This document shows positions 24,597-33,697 of a stretch of 64,000 nt of DNA, in pieces (position 1 is the stretch's first letter; every line of letters starts with the position of its first letter). The translations under genes and the position numbers were made by a program. The notes beneath the pieces were generated by a model that did not search any database, was not told the origin of the DNA, and saw only the letters and a list, made by a program, of their open reading frames with translations. The DNA lies in the NCBI RefSeq assembly GCF_002291145.1, contig NZ_NTGE01000142.1:62001-126000 (forward strand). Direction: 5' to 3'. The DNA is from Streptomyces sp. SA15 (GTDB lineage Bacteria; Actinomycetota; Actinomycetes; Streptomycetales; Streptomycetaceae).

Positions 24597-25034
24597 ATGA
24601 CCGGATTGGAAGCGCGGGACACCGAGCTGAAGAAGGAACTGAACGCCACCCTGCGGGCTCGCAGGGAACTGGGCGAGGAGTACGAGTCCGCGCTGGTCGA
24701 CTCGTTCCTGGAGAAGGTCGACCAGCGCATCGACGGCGCCGTCGAGCGCCAACTGCGCCGACAGCTCGCCGAGCAGCAGATGGTGGTGGCCCGGGGCTCC
24801 CGCTCACCGCAGCCCACCGATTCCTGGGGGGAGCGCTTCGGCTTCGGCATCGTCTCACTTGTCCTGGCGGTCCCACTGTCCGCGATCGGCGGCGGCGTCG
24901 CCGACCTGCCCGGCCTGCTCGTCGCCTGGGCCGGCATCGTCGGCGTCAATGTCGTCCAGGCCACCCGCACCAACCCTGGCCTCTTCGGCCGCCGTCGCCG
25001 CAAATCCTCTAAGGACAGCGACTGGGAGGAATGA
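24597..25034 (+). CDS. Conserved hypothetical membrane protein
   Basis: Protein of 145 aa. Residues 1-65 are charged and predicted helical (LEARDTELKKELNATLRARR, VDQRIDGAVERQLRRQLAEQ), probably a coiled coil. Two hydrophobic segments follow (FGFGIVSLVLAVPLSAIGGG and LPGLLVAWAGIVGVNVVQA) and a basic/acidic tail RRRRKSSKDSDWEE. No ribosome site precedes ATG 24597; a TACCGT box about eight bases upstream suggests a leaderless transcript. I do not recognise a function. Similar small proteins are widespread in Streptomyces. Confidence 0.75.
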   Translation: MTGLEARDTELKKELNATLRARRELGEEYESALVDSFLEKVDQRIDGAVERQLRRQLAEQQMVVARGSRSPQPTDSWGERFGFGIVSLVLAVPLSAIGGGVADLPGLLVAWAGIVGVNVVQATRTNPGLFGRRRRKSSKDSDWEE

Positions 25035-25418
25035 CGGCCGGCGAACACTCCGTCAGGAGTGAGGCGAAGTGAGGAAAGGGTCCCCGAAATAATATTCGCG
25101 GGGACCGCCGCACCCCCGTTACCGGGGGGCGGGACGACGGCGGTCCCCGCGAAGGACGCGGGCCGGGTCAGGGCCGGGCTTGCGCGTCCGTGGCGTCCAT
25201 GGAGGTCCGGGAGCCGCTCCGGAGGTCCTTGGCGCCGTTCTGCGTCGGCCGGGGCGGGGAGCCGCTCCCGCCCTGCCGACACCCACTAATGTGCCGGACC
25301 CGTGTTAAGCGGGTGCTGCGCGGACGTGACGCCCTCGTACCACTTCAGCGAAGTCGACCACTCCGGTGAGCAACCGCAAGTTCGCCGTGTACACGGGCAG
25401 TTCACCGGACGTTTGCCG
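25035..25418. other. Intergenic region with nested inverted repeat
   Basis: This 384-bp gap between convergent genes holds a large nested palindrome (25095-25153) and otherwise GC-rich sequence in which I see no gene or tRNA. AATAATATT just before the palindrome (about 25087-25096) is unusually AT-rich for this genome. Confidence 0.6.
25095..25153. terminator. Nested hairpin, probable two-way terminator
   Basis: TTCGCGGGGACCGCCG (25095-25110) pairs perfectly over 16 bp with 25138-25153. Inside the loop, CCCCCG (25113-25118) pairs with CGGGGG (25123-25128). It lies between two convergent genes, 61 bp after the upstream stop. The compound stem is stronger than needed for termination. Confidence 0.7.
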
Positions 25419-26807
25419 CTACTTCGCACCCTTGGCCAGGAAGGCCAGCAGGTCCTGCCGGCTGACGACTCCGGTCGGCTTGCCCTCGACGAGGACGATC
25501 GCCGCGTCCGCCGCGCCCAGCACGGACATCAGGTCCCCGACCGGCTCGCCGGAGCCGACCTGCGGCAGCGGAGCCGACATGTGCTTCTCCAGCGGGTCGT
25601 CGAGCGAGGCCCGCTGTGTGAACAGCGCGGCGAGGAGCTCGCGTTCGACGACGGATCCGACGACCTCGGCGGCCATCACGTCCGGGTGGCCGGCGCCGGG
25701 CTTGACGATCGGCATCTGCGAGACCCCGTACTCGCGCAGCACCTCGATGGCCTGGCCGACCGTCTCGTCCGGGTGCATGTGGACGAGGGAGGGGATGGCG
25801 TCGCCCTCCTTGTAGGAGAGGACGTCGCCGACGCGGGCGCTCGGTCCCGCGTCCTCGAGGAAGCCGTAGTCGGCCATCCACTCGTCGTTGAAGATCTTGC
25901 TGAGGTAGCCACGACCACTGTCCGGGAGGAGCACCACCACGACATCGTCGGGGCCCAGCCGCTCGGCGACCCGTAGCGCGGCCACGACGGCCATGCCGCA
26001 GGAGCCGCCGACGAGGAGCCCCTCCTCCTTGGCCAGCCGGCGGGTCATCTGGAAGGAGTCCTTGTCGGACACGGCGACGATCTCGTCCGCGACCGTACGG
26101 TCGTAGGCCGTCGGCCAGAAGTCCTCACCGACGCCCTCGACGAGGTACGGCCGCCCGGAGCCGCCCGAGTATACGGAGCCCTCGGGGTCGGCGCCGATGA
26201 CCTGCACCTTGCCGTCGCTGACGTCCTTCAGATACCGCCCGGTCCCGGAGATGGTCCCCCCGGTCCCCACGCCCGTCACGAAGTGGGTGATCTTCCCCTC
26301 CGTCTGCTCCCACAGCTCGGGGCCGGTCGAGTGGTAGTGGGAGAGCGGGTTGTGGGGGTTGGAGTACTGGTCGGGCTTCCAGGCGCCGGGGGTCTCGCGG
26401 ACGAGCCGGTCGGAGACGTTGTAGTAGGAGTCCGGGTGCTCGGGGTCGACGGCGGTCGGACACACGACCACTTCCGCCCCGTAGGCCCGCAGCACATTGA
26501 TCTTGTCCGTGCTCACCTTGTCGGGGCATACGAAGATGCACTTGTACCCCTTCTGCTGGGCCACGATGGCGAGCCCGACCCCGGTGTTTCCGCTGGTCGG
26601 CTCGACGATGGTCCCGCCGGGCTTGAGCTCTCCGCTCTGCTCGGCCGCCTCGATCATGCGCAGGGCGATGCGGTCCTTCACGGAACCGCCCGGGTTGAAG
26701 TACTCGACCTTGGCCAGGACGGTCGCCCGGATGCCCTTGGTCACGCTGTTGAGCCTCACCAGCGGGGTGTTGCCGACGAGGCTGATCATCGAGTCGTGAA
26801 ATTGCAC
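25419..26807 (-). CDS. cbs: Cystathionine beta-synthase
   Basis: PLP enzyme (462 aa) joining homocysteine and serine to cystathionine in transsulfuration. The fold-type II catalytic part contains NTPLVRLNSV, the PLP lysine in FNPGGSVKDRIALRM, the SGNTGVGLA loop and VGTGGTISGTGRYLK. After about residue 330 come two CBS domains (IPSLVHMHPDETVGQAIEVL and LPQVGSGEPVGDLMSVLGAA), expected to regulate activity. GTG start 26807 has CGGAG about six bases upstream. The enzyme usually works with cystathionine gamma-lyase, not seen in this window. It is transcribed alone leftward, with the next gene divergent. Confidence 0.95.
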   Translation of the reverse strand: MQFHDSMISLVGNTPLVRLNSVTKGIRATVLAKVEYFNPGGSVKDRIALRMIEAAEQSGELKPGGTIVEPTSGNTGVGLAIVAQQKGYKCIFVCPDKVSTDKINVLRAYGAEVVVCPTAVDPEHPDSYYNVSDRLVRETPGAWKPDQYSNPHNPLSHYHSTGPELWEQTEGKITHFVTGVGTGGTISGTGRYLKDVSDGKVQVIGADPEGSVYSGGSGRPYLVEGVGEDFWPTAYDRTVADEIVAVSDKDSFQMTRRLAKEEGLLVGGSCGMAVVAALRVAERLGPDDVVVVLLPDSGRGYLSKIFNDEWMADYGFLEDAGPSARVGDVLSYKEGDAIPSLVHMHPDETVGQAIEVLREYGVSQMPIVKPGAGHPDVMAAEVVGSVVERELLAALFTQRASLDDPLEKHMSAPLPQVGSGEPVGDLMSVLGAADAAIVLVEGKPTGVVSRQDLLAFLAKGAK

Positions 26808-26967
26808 CGTTGTCTCCGGATGCTGCAAAAGATGTGGTCGTAGTGGTTCCGCCAGCCTATGGCCTGTACGCGGCGCATGACGGTCGTTCACTCGCTGCTG
26901 GGATTGGGCCACGGTCCGTACGGGGCAAGGAGTGGATGTACGGGCTAGGCGGAGGTGGCGGCGACGG

Positions 26968-27993
26968 ATGACGAGCATGTCGAGGGCGAGGGTGGCCCGG
27001 CGGATCGCGGCCGGCGCGGCGTACGGCGGCGGCGGGATCGGGCTGGTGGGCGCGGCGGCCGTGGGTCTGCTGCTGGCCGAGGTGCAGCTGGCCAAGCGCC
27101 ATGTGGGCAACGGCACGGTGGCGCACGTCCCCCAGGCGGACGGCCGGTACGGCCATGGCTACACCACCTCCGGCGAACCACCTCTGCGGCTGACGATGCT
27201 GGGCGACTCCACGGCGGCCGGCCAGGGCGTCCACCGGGCCGGGCAGACGCCGGGCGCGTTGCTGGCGTCGGGGCTGGCGGCGGTGGCGGAGCGCCCGGTG
27301 GAACTCCGTAATGTCGCCTCCCCCGGGGCCCGCTCGGACGACCTGGACCGCCAGGTGGCCCTGACCCTGGCGGACCCGACACGGGTGCCCGACATCTGCG
27401 TGATCATGATCGGCGCGAACGACGTGACGAACCGGATGCCGCCGACGCGCTCGGTACGTCATCTGTCCGCGGCGGTACGACGGCTGCGCACGGCCGGTGC
27501 GGAGGTGGTGGTCGGCACCTGCCCCGACCTGGGCACGATCGAGCCGGTGCAGCAGCCGCTGCGGTGGATCGCCCGCCGGGCCTCGCGGCAACTGGCGGCC
27601 GCCCAGACGATCGGGGCCGTCGAGCAGGGCGGCCGTACGGTGTCGCTGGGCGACCTGTTGGGCCCGGAGTTCGCGGCGAACCCGCGTGAGCTCTTCGGCC
27701 CGGACAACTACCACCCCTCGGCGGAGGGGTACGCGACGGCGGCGATGGCGGTCCTGCCGACGGTCTGCGCGGCGCTGGGCCTGTGGCCGGCGGAGGAGGA
27801 GCGCCCCGACGCCTCCCGCCGCGAGGGCTTCCTTCCAGTGGCCCGAGCGGCGGCGGAGGCCGCGTCCGAGGCCGGTACGGAGGTCGCGGCGGCGGTGCCG
27901 ACGGGGCCGAAGGGGCCGTGGGCGCTCCTCAAACGGCGCCGTCGTCGGCGGGTGCCCGAGCCGGACGCGACACCGGCGACTCCGTCGACCTGA
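26968..27993 (+). CDS. SGNH/GDSL-type secreted or membrane-anchored hydrolase
   Basis: Protein of about 341 aa. The N-terminal helix (VARRIAAGAAYGGGGIGLVG, then AAAVGLLLAEVQL) is a signal anchor. The SGNH catalytic blocks are all visible: GDSTAAGQG (block I, Ser), LRNVASPGARSDDL (Gly), MIGANDVTN (GxND) and DNYHPSAEGY (DxxH). Such enzymes are esterases or acyl-hydrolases, often acting on cell-envelope lipids or polysaccharide acyl groups. Start ATG 26968 is chosen with GGAGG 12 bases upstream; ATG 26977 or GTG 26932 are alternatives. A C-terminal Lys/Arg tail KRRRRRRVPEPDA is present. Confidence 0.88.
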   Translation: MTSMSRARVARRIAAGAAYGGGGIGLVGAAAVGLLLAEVQLAKRHVGNGTVAHVPQADGRYGHGYTTSGEPPLRLTMLGDSTAAGQGVHRAGQTPGALLASGLAAVAERPVELRNVASPGARSDDLDRQVALTLADPTRVPDICVIMIGANDVTNRMPPTRSVRHLSAAVRRLRTAGAEVVVGTCPDLGTIEPVQQPLRWIARRASRQLAAAQTIGAVEQGGRTVSLGDLLGPEFAANPRELFGPDNYHPSAEGYATAAMAVLPTVCAALGLWPAEEERPDASRREGFLPVARAAAEAASEAGTEVAAAVPTGPKGPWALLKRRRRRRVPEPDATPATPST

Positions 27994-28195
27994 CCGACCC
28001 GCACCCCAAGGAGAGCACGACAAAGCAAGCGCTTAGAAAACTGCGGTCAGGGTCACACACCGACAAGCGTGACCTGGACCATACGTACGGGTAACTTCCC
28101 AGACGACGACGCCTATCCCCCGTACTCCCACCCGCCGCCCGACCACCGCCCCTCAACGAGGCGCTACGCGCCGCCCCTTCTTGTCTGGAGCCGTG

Positions 28196-29416
28196 ATGCC
28201 CGAAGCCGTGATCGTCTCGACCGCCCGCTCCCCCATCGGCCGTGCCTTCAAGGGCTCCCTCAAGGACCTCCGCCCGGACGACCTGACCGCCACGATCATC
28301 CAGGCCGCCCTCGCGAAGATCCCCGAGCTGGACCCGAGGGACATCGACGACCTGATGCTCGGCTGCGGCCTGCCCGGCGGGGAGCAGGGGAACAACCTCG
28401 GCCGTATCGTCGCCGTACAGATGGGCATGGACCACCTGCCCGGCTGCACCATCACCCGGTACTGCTCCTCCTCCCTCCAGACCTCCCGCATGGCCCTGCA
28501 CGCCATCAAGGCCGGCGAGGGCGACGTCTTCATCTCGGCCGGCGTCGAGATGGTCTCCCGCTTCACCAAGGGCAACTCCGACAGCCTCCCGGACACGCAC
28601 AATCCCCTCTTCGCCAAGGCCGAGGCCCGCACCGCCGAGGTCGCCCAGCAGGAGGGCACCACCTGGCACGACCCGCGCGAGGACGGCCTCGTCCCCGACC
28701 CGTACATCGCGATGGGCCAGACCGCCGAGAACCTCGCCCGCGCCAAGGGCATCACCCGCCAGGACATGGACGAGTTCGGCGTCCGCTCGCAGAACCTCGC
28801 CGAGGAAGCGATCAAGAACGGCTTCTGGGAGCGCGAGATCACCCCGGTCACGACCCCCGACGGCACGGTGGTCGGCAAGGACGACGGCCCGCGCCCCGGC
28901 GTCACCATGGAGGGCGTCGCGGGCCTCAAGCCCGTCTTCCGCCCCGACGGCCTCGTCACCGCCGGCAACTGCTGCCCGCTGAACGACGGCGCCGCCGCGG
29001 TCGTCATCATGAGCGACACGAAGGCGCGCGAGCTCGGCCTCACCCCGCTCGCCCGCATCGTCTCCACCGGCGTCTCCGCCCTCTCCCCCGAAATCATGGG
29101 CCTCGGCCCGGTCGAGGCGTCCCAGCAGGCCCTGGGCCGCGCGGGCCTCACCATCGACGACATCGACCTGGTCGAGATCAACGAAGCCTTCGCCGCCCAG
29201 GTGATCCCCTCCTACCGCGAGCTCGGCATCGACCTCGACAAGCTGAACGTCAACGGCGGCGCCATCGCCGTAGGACACCCCTTCGGCATGACCGGCGCGC
29301 GCATCACCGGCACGCTCATCAACTCCCTCCAGTTCCACGACAAGCAGTTCGGCCTGGAGACGATGTGCGTCGGCGGCGGCCAGGGCATGGCGATGGTCAT
29401 CGAGCGCCTCAGCTGA
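28196..29416 (+). CDS. Acetyl-CoA acetyltransferase (thiolase)
   Basis: Thiolase of 406 aa, catalysing acyl-CoA thiolysis or acetoacetyl-CoA formation. The active-site Cys is in ITRYCSSSLQTSRMALHAIK (about residue 88), followed by EINEAFAAQ, the catalytic His in GGAIAVGHPFGMTGAR and the second Cys in TMCVGGGQGMAM. ATG 28196 has GGAG five bases upstream. It is monocistronic, with a strong terminator downstream. Direction (beta-oxidation or biosynthesis) cannot be judged from sequence; the FadA-like length and GEQGNN loop fit degradative type I thiolases. Confidence 0.93.
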   Translation: MPEAVIVSTARSPIGRAFKGSLKDLRPDDLTATIIQAALAKIPELDPRDIDDLMLGCGLPGGEQGNNLGRIVAVQMGMDHLPGCTITRYCSSSLQTSRMALHAIKAGEGDVFISAGVEMVSRFTKGNSDSLPDTHNPLFAKAEARTAEVAQQEGTTWHDPREDGLVPDPYIAMGQTAENLARAKGITRQDMDEFGVRSQNLAEEAIKNGFWEREITPVTTPDGTVVGKDDGPRPGVTMEGVAGLKPVFRPDGLVTAGNCCPLNDGAAAVVIMSDTKARELGLTPLARIVSTGVSALSPEIMGLGPVEASQQALGRAGLTIDDIDLVEINEAFAAQVIPSYRELGIDLDKLNVNGGAIAVGHPFGMTGARITGTLINSLQFHDKQFGLETMCVGGGQGMAMVIERLS

Positions 29417-29454
29417 CCCCTTGACGTAGTCAACGCTCCACCCAGCGTGACCCT

Positions 29455-29491
29455 CGGCCCAGAACCCGGGAAACTCCAAGGTTCTGGGCCG
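29455..29491 (+). terminator. Terminator after thiolase gene
   Basis: A perfect 12-bp stem CGGCCCAGAACC / GGTTCTGGGCCG with a 13-base loop ends in ATTTGTG, 39 bp after the stop codon. Confidence 0.85.
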
Positions 29492-29690
29492 ATTTGTGAT
29501 CCAATCTCCCCCAGGATGTGACCTATCTCCCTTGGAAAGGGGATCCATGCAGGTCAGGGCCACCTCGGCGGTAAACCTCGGGCCCAAAGTCCTGTCCGTT
29601 TCGTGACGTTACGCACTGACAGCGGGTCGGTTCACCCTTCAAGCTGATGTAGGAAGTCGGGGGGTCGACTTTGAACCGGGAGTTACGTCA

Positions 29691-30473
29691 GTGAGCGCCA
29701 TGCCGATCGCCTTGTTGGTCACCACGGCCGCAACGGGCGCCGTGGGCGTCGCCGTCCTGCGCACCCTCATGGTGCTGCGCCGACAGATCGCCGCCCTGCA
29801 AGCCGAGCTCGCCGAGAACAACGCCACGGCCGCGCGGGGCCGCGTGCCGGCCGCCCGCCGCCCCGCCGACGTCGATGAGATACGTGCCGCCGTGGCCGAG
29901 GCGCTCGCCGAGGAACGTGAGCGCGAGCTCGCGGAGGCGCGGGCGTTCTGGGCCGCCCAGGAGTCCCGTGACGCCACCGACGCGCCCTCCCTGCTGGGCC
30001 TGCCCGACAGCGAACTGTTCCTGCCCCGGCAGGCCGATTTCGTGGGCCTGGAGCCGGTCGCCGAGCCCGGCGCGGACGCCGACGAGTTCGCCGGCGACTC
30101 CCCGGAACTGGCCGCGGCCCGCCGACGCCACCCCTCCCACCCCGACTTCGTCCCGGTCGCGTCACCGGTCGTGAACGACCACGAACGCACGGTCGCCACG
30201 CTGGAGGAACTGGCCGCATCCCGTATCGAACTGGCCGACGTCCGCCCCGGCCCGCTCGGCACCCTCGACGTCTACGTCTTCGCCGACGGCACAACCCTGT
30301 GCATGACCCCGGGCCACCGCGAAACGGCAGAACGCCTGGCAGCGGCCCTACGCACGGGCGAGACCCCGATACTGCTGGGCGGCTCGGGCATCTCGGGCGC
30401 GTACACCCTGACGTTCGCGTGCGGCGAGGAGAACGTCTACATCTTGGCGGACAGGGTCATAGCGTCGCTCTGA
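29691..30473 (+). CDS. Conserved hypothetical protein with N-terminal membrane helix
   Basis: Protein of 260 aa. An N-terminal helix (MPIALLVTTAATGAVGVAVL) is followed by a coiled-coil region (about 25-90, RRQIAALQAELAEN and EAEERERELAEAR-like runs). The C-terminal domain (about 165-260) has TLEELAASRIELADVRPGPL, DVYVFADGTTLCMTPGHRET and VYILADRVIASL. GTG 29691 has GGGAG eight bases upstream; ATG 29700 is an alternative. The family is unknown to me. Topology suggests a membrane-tethered cytoplasmic protein. Confidence 0.75.
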   Translation: MSAMPIALLVTTAATGAVGVAVLRTLMVLRRQIAALQAELAENNATAARGRVPAARRPADVDEIRAAVAEALAEERERELAEARAFWAAQESRDATDAPSLLGLPDSELFLPRQADFVGLEPVAEPGADADEFAGDSPELAAARRRHPSHPDFVPVASPVVNDHERTVATLEELAASRIELADVRPGPLGTLDVYVFADGTTLCMTPGHRETAERLAAALRTGETPILLGGSGISGAYTLTFACGEENVYILADRVIASL

Positions 30474-30493
30474 GCGCAACGGGCAGACGAACC

Positions 30494-30805
30494 TCAGACC
30501 CCCGCCCTCTTCTGCGCCTGAGCAACCAAGGCCACCGCATCCTCGACCTCGGCGTCAGTCGAAATCACGGTCACCAAGTCGTGCACAGCCACCGTGATCT
30601 GATCCGCGGCAGCGAACATCCCCGCATCCGGCATCACCCTGGGCTCCACCCCAGGCGCCTCCAGAAGCTGGGCCCGACGCGCCAACTCCCTGGCCAGCTC
30701 CAGCGCTTCCGCCGCAGCCCCTCTCTGCAACCGACTCTGCGGCGCCGCCCGAAGGCGATCGGCGAAGTGATCCACAGCCCGGGTCAGAACCGTCGTATCC
30801 ACCAC
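30494..30805 (-). CDS. Small conserved hypothetical protein
   Basis: Protein of 103 aa, all-helical by appearance: VLTRAVDHFADRLRAAPQSR, AAAEALELARELARRAQLLE, then ADQITVAVHDLVTVISTDAE and VEDAVALVAQAQKRAG. No signal, membrane segment or known motif. The start is GTG 30805 (a second GTG follows directly). It is convergent with the preceding gene (20 bp apart) and divergent from the DUF4287 gene. Confidence 0.7.
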   Translation of the reverse strand: MVDTTVLTRAVDHFADRLRAAPQSRLQRGAAAEALELARELARRAQLLEAPGVEPRVMPDAGMFAAADQITVAVHDLVTVISTDAEVEDAVALVAQAQKRAGV

Positions 30806-30909
30806 ACCGCGAGCCTACGCTTCGCACCGAGACTGTTGCCAACAGGCGAACGCTCAGGCACGGTGACCTGAAGGACCGGCTTACATCCCCTTTGCGTCCG
30901 GAGGCGCCG

Positions 30910-31140
30910 ATGTCCCACGTCCTCTCCGAGGAGACCCATCGCAACATGCTCGCCCGCATCCCCCACTGCACCGGTCGTGAAGTCTCCGACTGGCTCCGCA
31001 CCGTCGAAGAAGGCCCGGCTCTCTTCCGCTTCGAGGAAAAGGTCAGCTGGCTCCGCCACGAATACGACCTCGCTTACGGCCACGCGAAGGCCATCGTCCA
31101 CGAGTACGACCTGAGGAGGGCCGCGCGCAAGTTCCTCTAG
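30910..31140 (+). CDS. DUF4287 domain protein
   Basis: Small protein of 76 aa matching the DUF4287 pattern: NMLARIPHCTGREVSDWLRT, then KVSWLRHEYDLAYGHAKAIV with C-terminal HEYDLRRAARKFL. It is cytoplasmic, of unknown function; the domain often occurs with DUF5655 and in stress-related small proteins. ATG 30910 has GGAGG five bases upstream. A strong terminator follows. Confidence 0.85.
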   Translation: MSHVLSEETHRNMLARIPHCTGREVSDWLRTVEEGPALFRFEEKVSWLRHEYDLAYGHAKAIVHEYDLRRAARKFL

Positions 31141-31160
31141 CGCGCACTGTCTCGACGACG

Positions 31161-31191
31161 AAGGGCCCCGGGCAGGAAGCCCGGGGCCCTT
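31161..31191. terminator. Two-way terminator
   Basis: A perfect 13-bp stem AAGGGCCCCGGGC / GCCCGGGGCCCTT with loop AGGAA lies between convergent genes. A-rich and T-rich ends on the two sides suit termination in both directions. Confidence 0.92.
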
Positions 31192-31224
31192 TCACACGGT
31201 TCGTGCCGGCGCACGCGCCCCGCG

Positions 31225-32121
31225 TCAGTCGTTGCTATTGAGGATCGCGATGATCCGGAGGAACTCCATGTAGATCCACACCAGCGTCAGCGTCAGGCCG
31301 AAGGCCGCCAGCCACGCCTCCTCGCGGGGAGCACCGTAGGCGATGCCGTCCTCGACCTGCTTGAAGTCCAGGGCGAGGAAGCACGCGCCGAGCAGGATGC
31401 CGACGACGCCGAAGATGACGCCGAGCGGGCCGCTGCGGAAGCCGAGGCCGTCACCGCCGCCGAAGACCGCGAACAGCAGGTTCACCATCATCAGCAGGAT
31501 GAAGCCGAGCGCGGCCGCCATCACGAAGCCGACGAACCGGCGGTTGACGCGGATCCAGCCCGCCTTGTACGCCACCAGCACACCGGCGAAGACCGCCATG
31601 GTGCCGATCACGGCCTGCATGGCCGCACCGTCGGCGATTCGGTTGTCGACGATGTTGGACAGGACGCCGAGGAAGACGCCCTCGAACGCGGCGTACGACA
31701 CGATCAGCGCGGGCGAGGCCTTGCGCTTGAAGGACTGGACGAAGGCCAGGACCATGCCGATCAGCGCGGCACCGATGCCGATGCCGTACGACCGGCTGAT
31801 GTTCGCGTCGTCGATCGGCAGCAGCGCCCAGGCGAGCGCGGCCGTGACGACCAGGACGCCGAGGGTGGTGCCGGTGCGCAGGACGACGTCGTCCATCGTC
31901 ATGCGGCCGGTGGTGACCGGGGCCTGCGGCGGTGCGCCGTGCTGAAGGTCCTGCTGCGCGTACGGGTTCTGCGCGTACGGGTTGCCCGCCTGCGGCTGCG
32001 CATACGGGTTGCCCTGCGTGCCTACAGCTGCGCCCCCGGCCTGCGGCGCGGTGTTGAAGCCCGCGTAGCCGTTGTCGCGGCTGAACCCCCGTCGCGAGAA
32101 GACCGGGTTGCTGCTCCTCAT
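31225..32121 (-). CDS. Bax inhibitor-1/YccA family membrane protein
   Basis: Protein of 298 aa with a disordered N-terminal region of about 75 residues carrying NPYAQ repeats, then about seven membrane helices (VLVVTAALAWALLP, GIGAALIGMVLAFVQSF, AVIGTMAVFAGVLVAYKAGW, and more). The C-terminal segment DFKQVEDGIAYGAP with its paired acidic residues is the BI-1 signature, followed by WLAAFGLTLTLVWIYMEFLR. BI-1 relatives act as pH-sensitive calcium leak channels; the role in actinobacteria is not established. Start ATG 32121 has GGAGGAG four bases upstream. Confidence 0.92.
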   Translation of the reverse strand: MRSSNPVFSRRGFSRDNGYAGFNTAPQAGGAAVGTQGNPYAQPQAGNPYAQNPYAQQDLQHGAPPQAPVTTGRMTMDDVVLRTGTTLGVLVVTAALAWALLPIDDANISRSYGIGIGAALIGMVLAFVQSFKRKASPALIVSYAAFEGVFLGVLSNIVDNRIADGAAMQAVIGTMAVFAGVLVAYKAGWIRVNRRFVGFVMAAALGFILLMMVNLLFAVFGGGDGLGFRSGPLGVIFGVVGILLGACFLALDFKQVEDGIAYGAPREEAWLAAFGLTLTLVWIYMEFLRIIAILNSND

Positions 32122-32311
32122 TTCACTCCTCCATGGCCACCCTGCGTGGCCTTGGCTCAAGAGTAATAGGTAGGCAAAGGATTGACCCTAGTGCTTGGGG
32201 AGGATCTTTCCCTCGTCGTGCTGCGCAACACGCTACGCGGACCTTTGATTCCCGGCAGAGCTGGGGCCCCTTCATGACCAAGCTGCGACACGCCCGTCAC
32301 CTGATCGCCTG

Positions 32312-33487
32312 TCACTCGAACGGGAACCCCGTGTACGCCTCGGCCAGGTCGGTCTCGGCGGCCCGGGTGGAGGCGATCCGCTCCAGGCGGGCCAGCTGGA
32401 GGCGGTCCTCGAAGGGGGTGGCGTCGGGGGCGCGGTGCAGGAGCGTCGTCATGTCGTAGGAGAACCGCTCGGCCTGCCACACGCGGCGCAGGCAGGTCTC
32501 CGAGTAGGCGTCGAGCAGCTCCGCAGAGCCCGACTCCTTCTCGTACGTCAGTGCCCTCGCGAAGGTGACGACGTCCCCGACGGCGAGGTTGAGGCCCTTC
32601 GCGCCCGTGGGCGGCACGATGTGCGCCGCGTCCCCGGCCAGGAACAGGCGGCCGTACCGCATGGGCTCGTGGACGTAGGAACGCATCGGCGTGACGGACT
32701 TCTGCGTGATCGGGCCGCGCTCCAGCCGCCAGCCGTCGGCGGTCTCGAAGCGGCGCTCCAGCTCCCCCCAGATGGCCTCGTCGCTCCAGGTCTCGGCGTC
32801 GGTGTCGGCCGGCACCTGGAGGTAGAGGCGGGAGACGGACGGGGAGCGCATGGACAGCAGGGCGAAGCCGCGGTCGTGGCGGGCGTAGACGAGCTCGTCG
32901 TGCGAGGGCGGTACGTCGGCGAGGATGCCGAGCCAGCCGAAGGGGTACGTACGTTCGAACACCTGGGTGAGCTCGGACGGGACGGCCTGGCGGGCGACGC
33001 CCCAGAAGCCGTCGCAGCCGACGACGTAGTCGCACTCCAGGACGTCCTCGCGGTCTCCGTGCCGGAAGCGGACGCGGGGGTGGTCGGTGTCGGCGTCCTC
33101 GACGGCGAGGGCCTCCGCCTCGAACAACAGCGGGCCGCCCTCCTTGAGCTGGAGGGCGATGAGGTCCTTGCAGACCTCGGTCTGGGCGTAGACCATCACC
33201 GACCGGCCGTCGGCGAGGGCGGGGAAGTCGACACGGTGGCGCTTCCTGGCGAACCGGAGTTCGATGCCGTCGTGGCGCAGCCCCTCGCGGTCCATGCGCT
33301 CCCCGGCGCCGGCCGCGCGCAGCACGTCCACGGTGCCCTGCTCCAGGATTCCGGCCCGCTGCCGATGCTCGACGTAGGCGCGGTCGCGGCTCTCCAGGAC
33401 GACGGAGTCGATGCCCGCGTTGTGGAGCAGCCGGGCGAGGAGCAGGCCTGCGGGCCCGGCTCCGATGATGCCGACGGTGGTGCGCAT
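32312..33487 (-). CDS. pobA: 4-hydroxybenzoate 3-monooxygenase
   Basis: FAD enzyme of 391 aa that hydroxylates 4-hydroxybenzoate to protocatechuate with NAD(P)H and O2. It shows the N-terminal FAD motif GIIGAGPAGLLLARLLHNAG, substrate-loop residues near RQRAGILEQGTVDVL, the DG motif VVGCDGFWGVAR and the FAD motif RLFLAGDAAHIVPPTGAKGL. Length and order match PobA. Start ATG 33487 follows an AGAGAGG site. No pobR-type regulator gene adjoins it, but a palindrome 72 bp upstream may be its operator. Confidence 0.95.
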   Translation of the reverse strand: MRTTVGIIGAGPAGLLLARLLHNAGIDSVVLESRDRAYVEHRQRAGILEQGTVDVLRAAGAGERMDREGLRHDGIELRFARKRHRVDFPALADGRSVMVYAQTEVCKDLIALQLKEGGPLLFEAEALAVEDADTDHPRVRFRHGDREDVLECDYVVGCDGFWGVARQAVPSELTQVFERTYPFGWLGILADVPPSHDELVYARHDRGFALLSMRSPSVSRLYLQVPADTDAETWSDEAIWGELERRFETADGWRLERGPITQKSVTPMRSYVHEPMRYGRLFLAGDAAHIVPPTGAKGLNLAVGDVVTFARALTYEKESGSAELLDAYSETCLRRVWQAERFSYDMTTLLHRAPDATPFEDRLQLARLERIASTRAAETDLAEAYTGFPFE

Positions 33488-33558
33488 CGACCAGCCTCTC
33501 TGTTCGCGCCCCGGAGGCGCTCTGTTCGGGTGGGGACTTCGTTCGCCTGGCGTTCGCA

Positions 33559-33578
33559 TGGTGAAATTTACTTCACCA
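33559..33578 (-). promoter_or_regulatory. Operator-like palindrome upstream of pobA
   Basis: TGGTGAA (33559-33565), six bases, TTCACCA (33572-33578) form a perfect 7+7 inverted repeat. Spacing and position, 72-91 bp before the pobA start, suit an IclR- or GntR-type regulator of 4-hydroxybenzoate use. Confidence 0.55.
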
Positions 33579-33697
33579 ACTTCCTGACGTGAGTCTCCGA
33601 CCGCATCCGCCCGCTGTCAACGGGTCGTGCGGTGAACTCTTCAATGAAGGGTGCAGGGAACGAGAGCCGCGAAGGCGGCCGGGAAAAGGGTCGAAAG

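Noticed and set aside
25260..25400. tRNA-like sequence near cbs
   Set aside because: No acceptor stem, anticodon arm or T-arm GGTTC box could be arranged.
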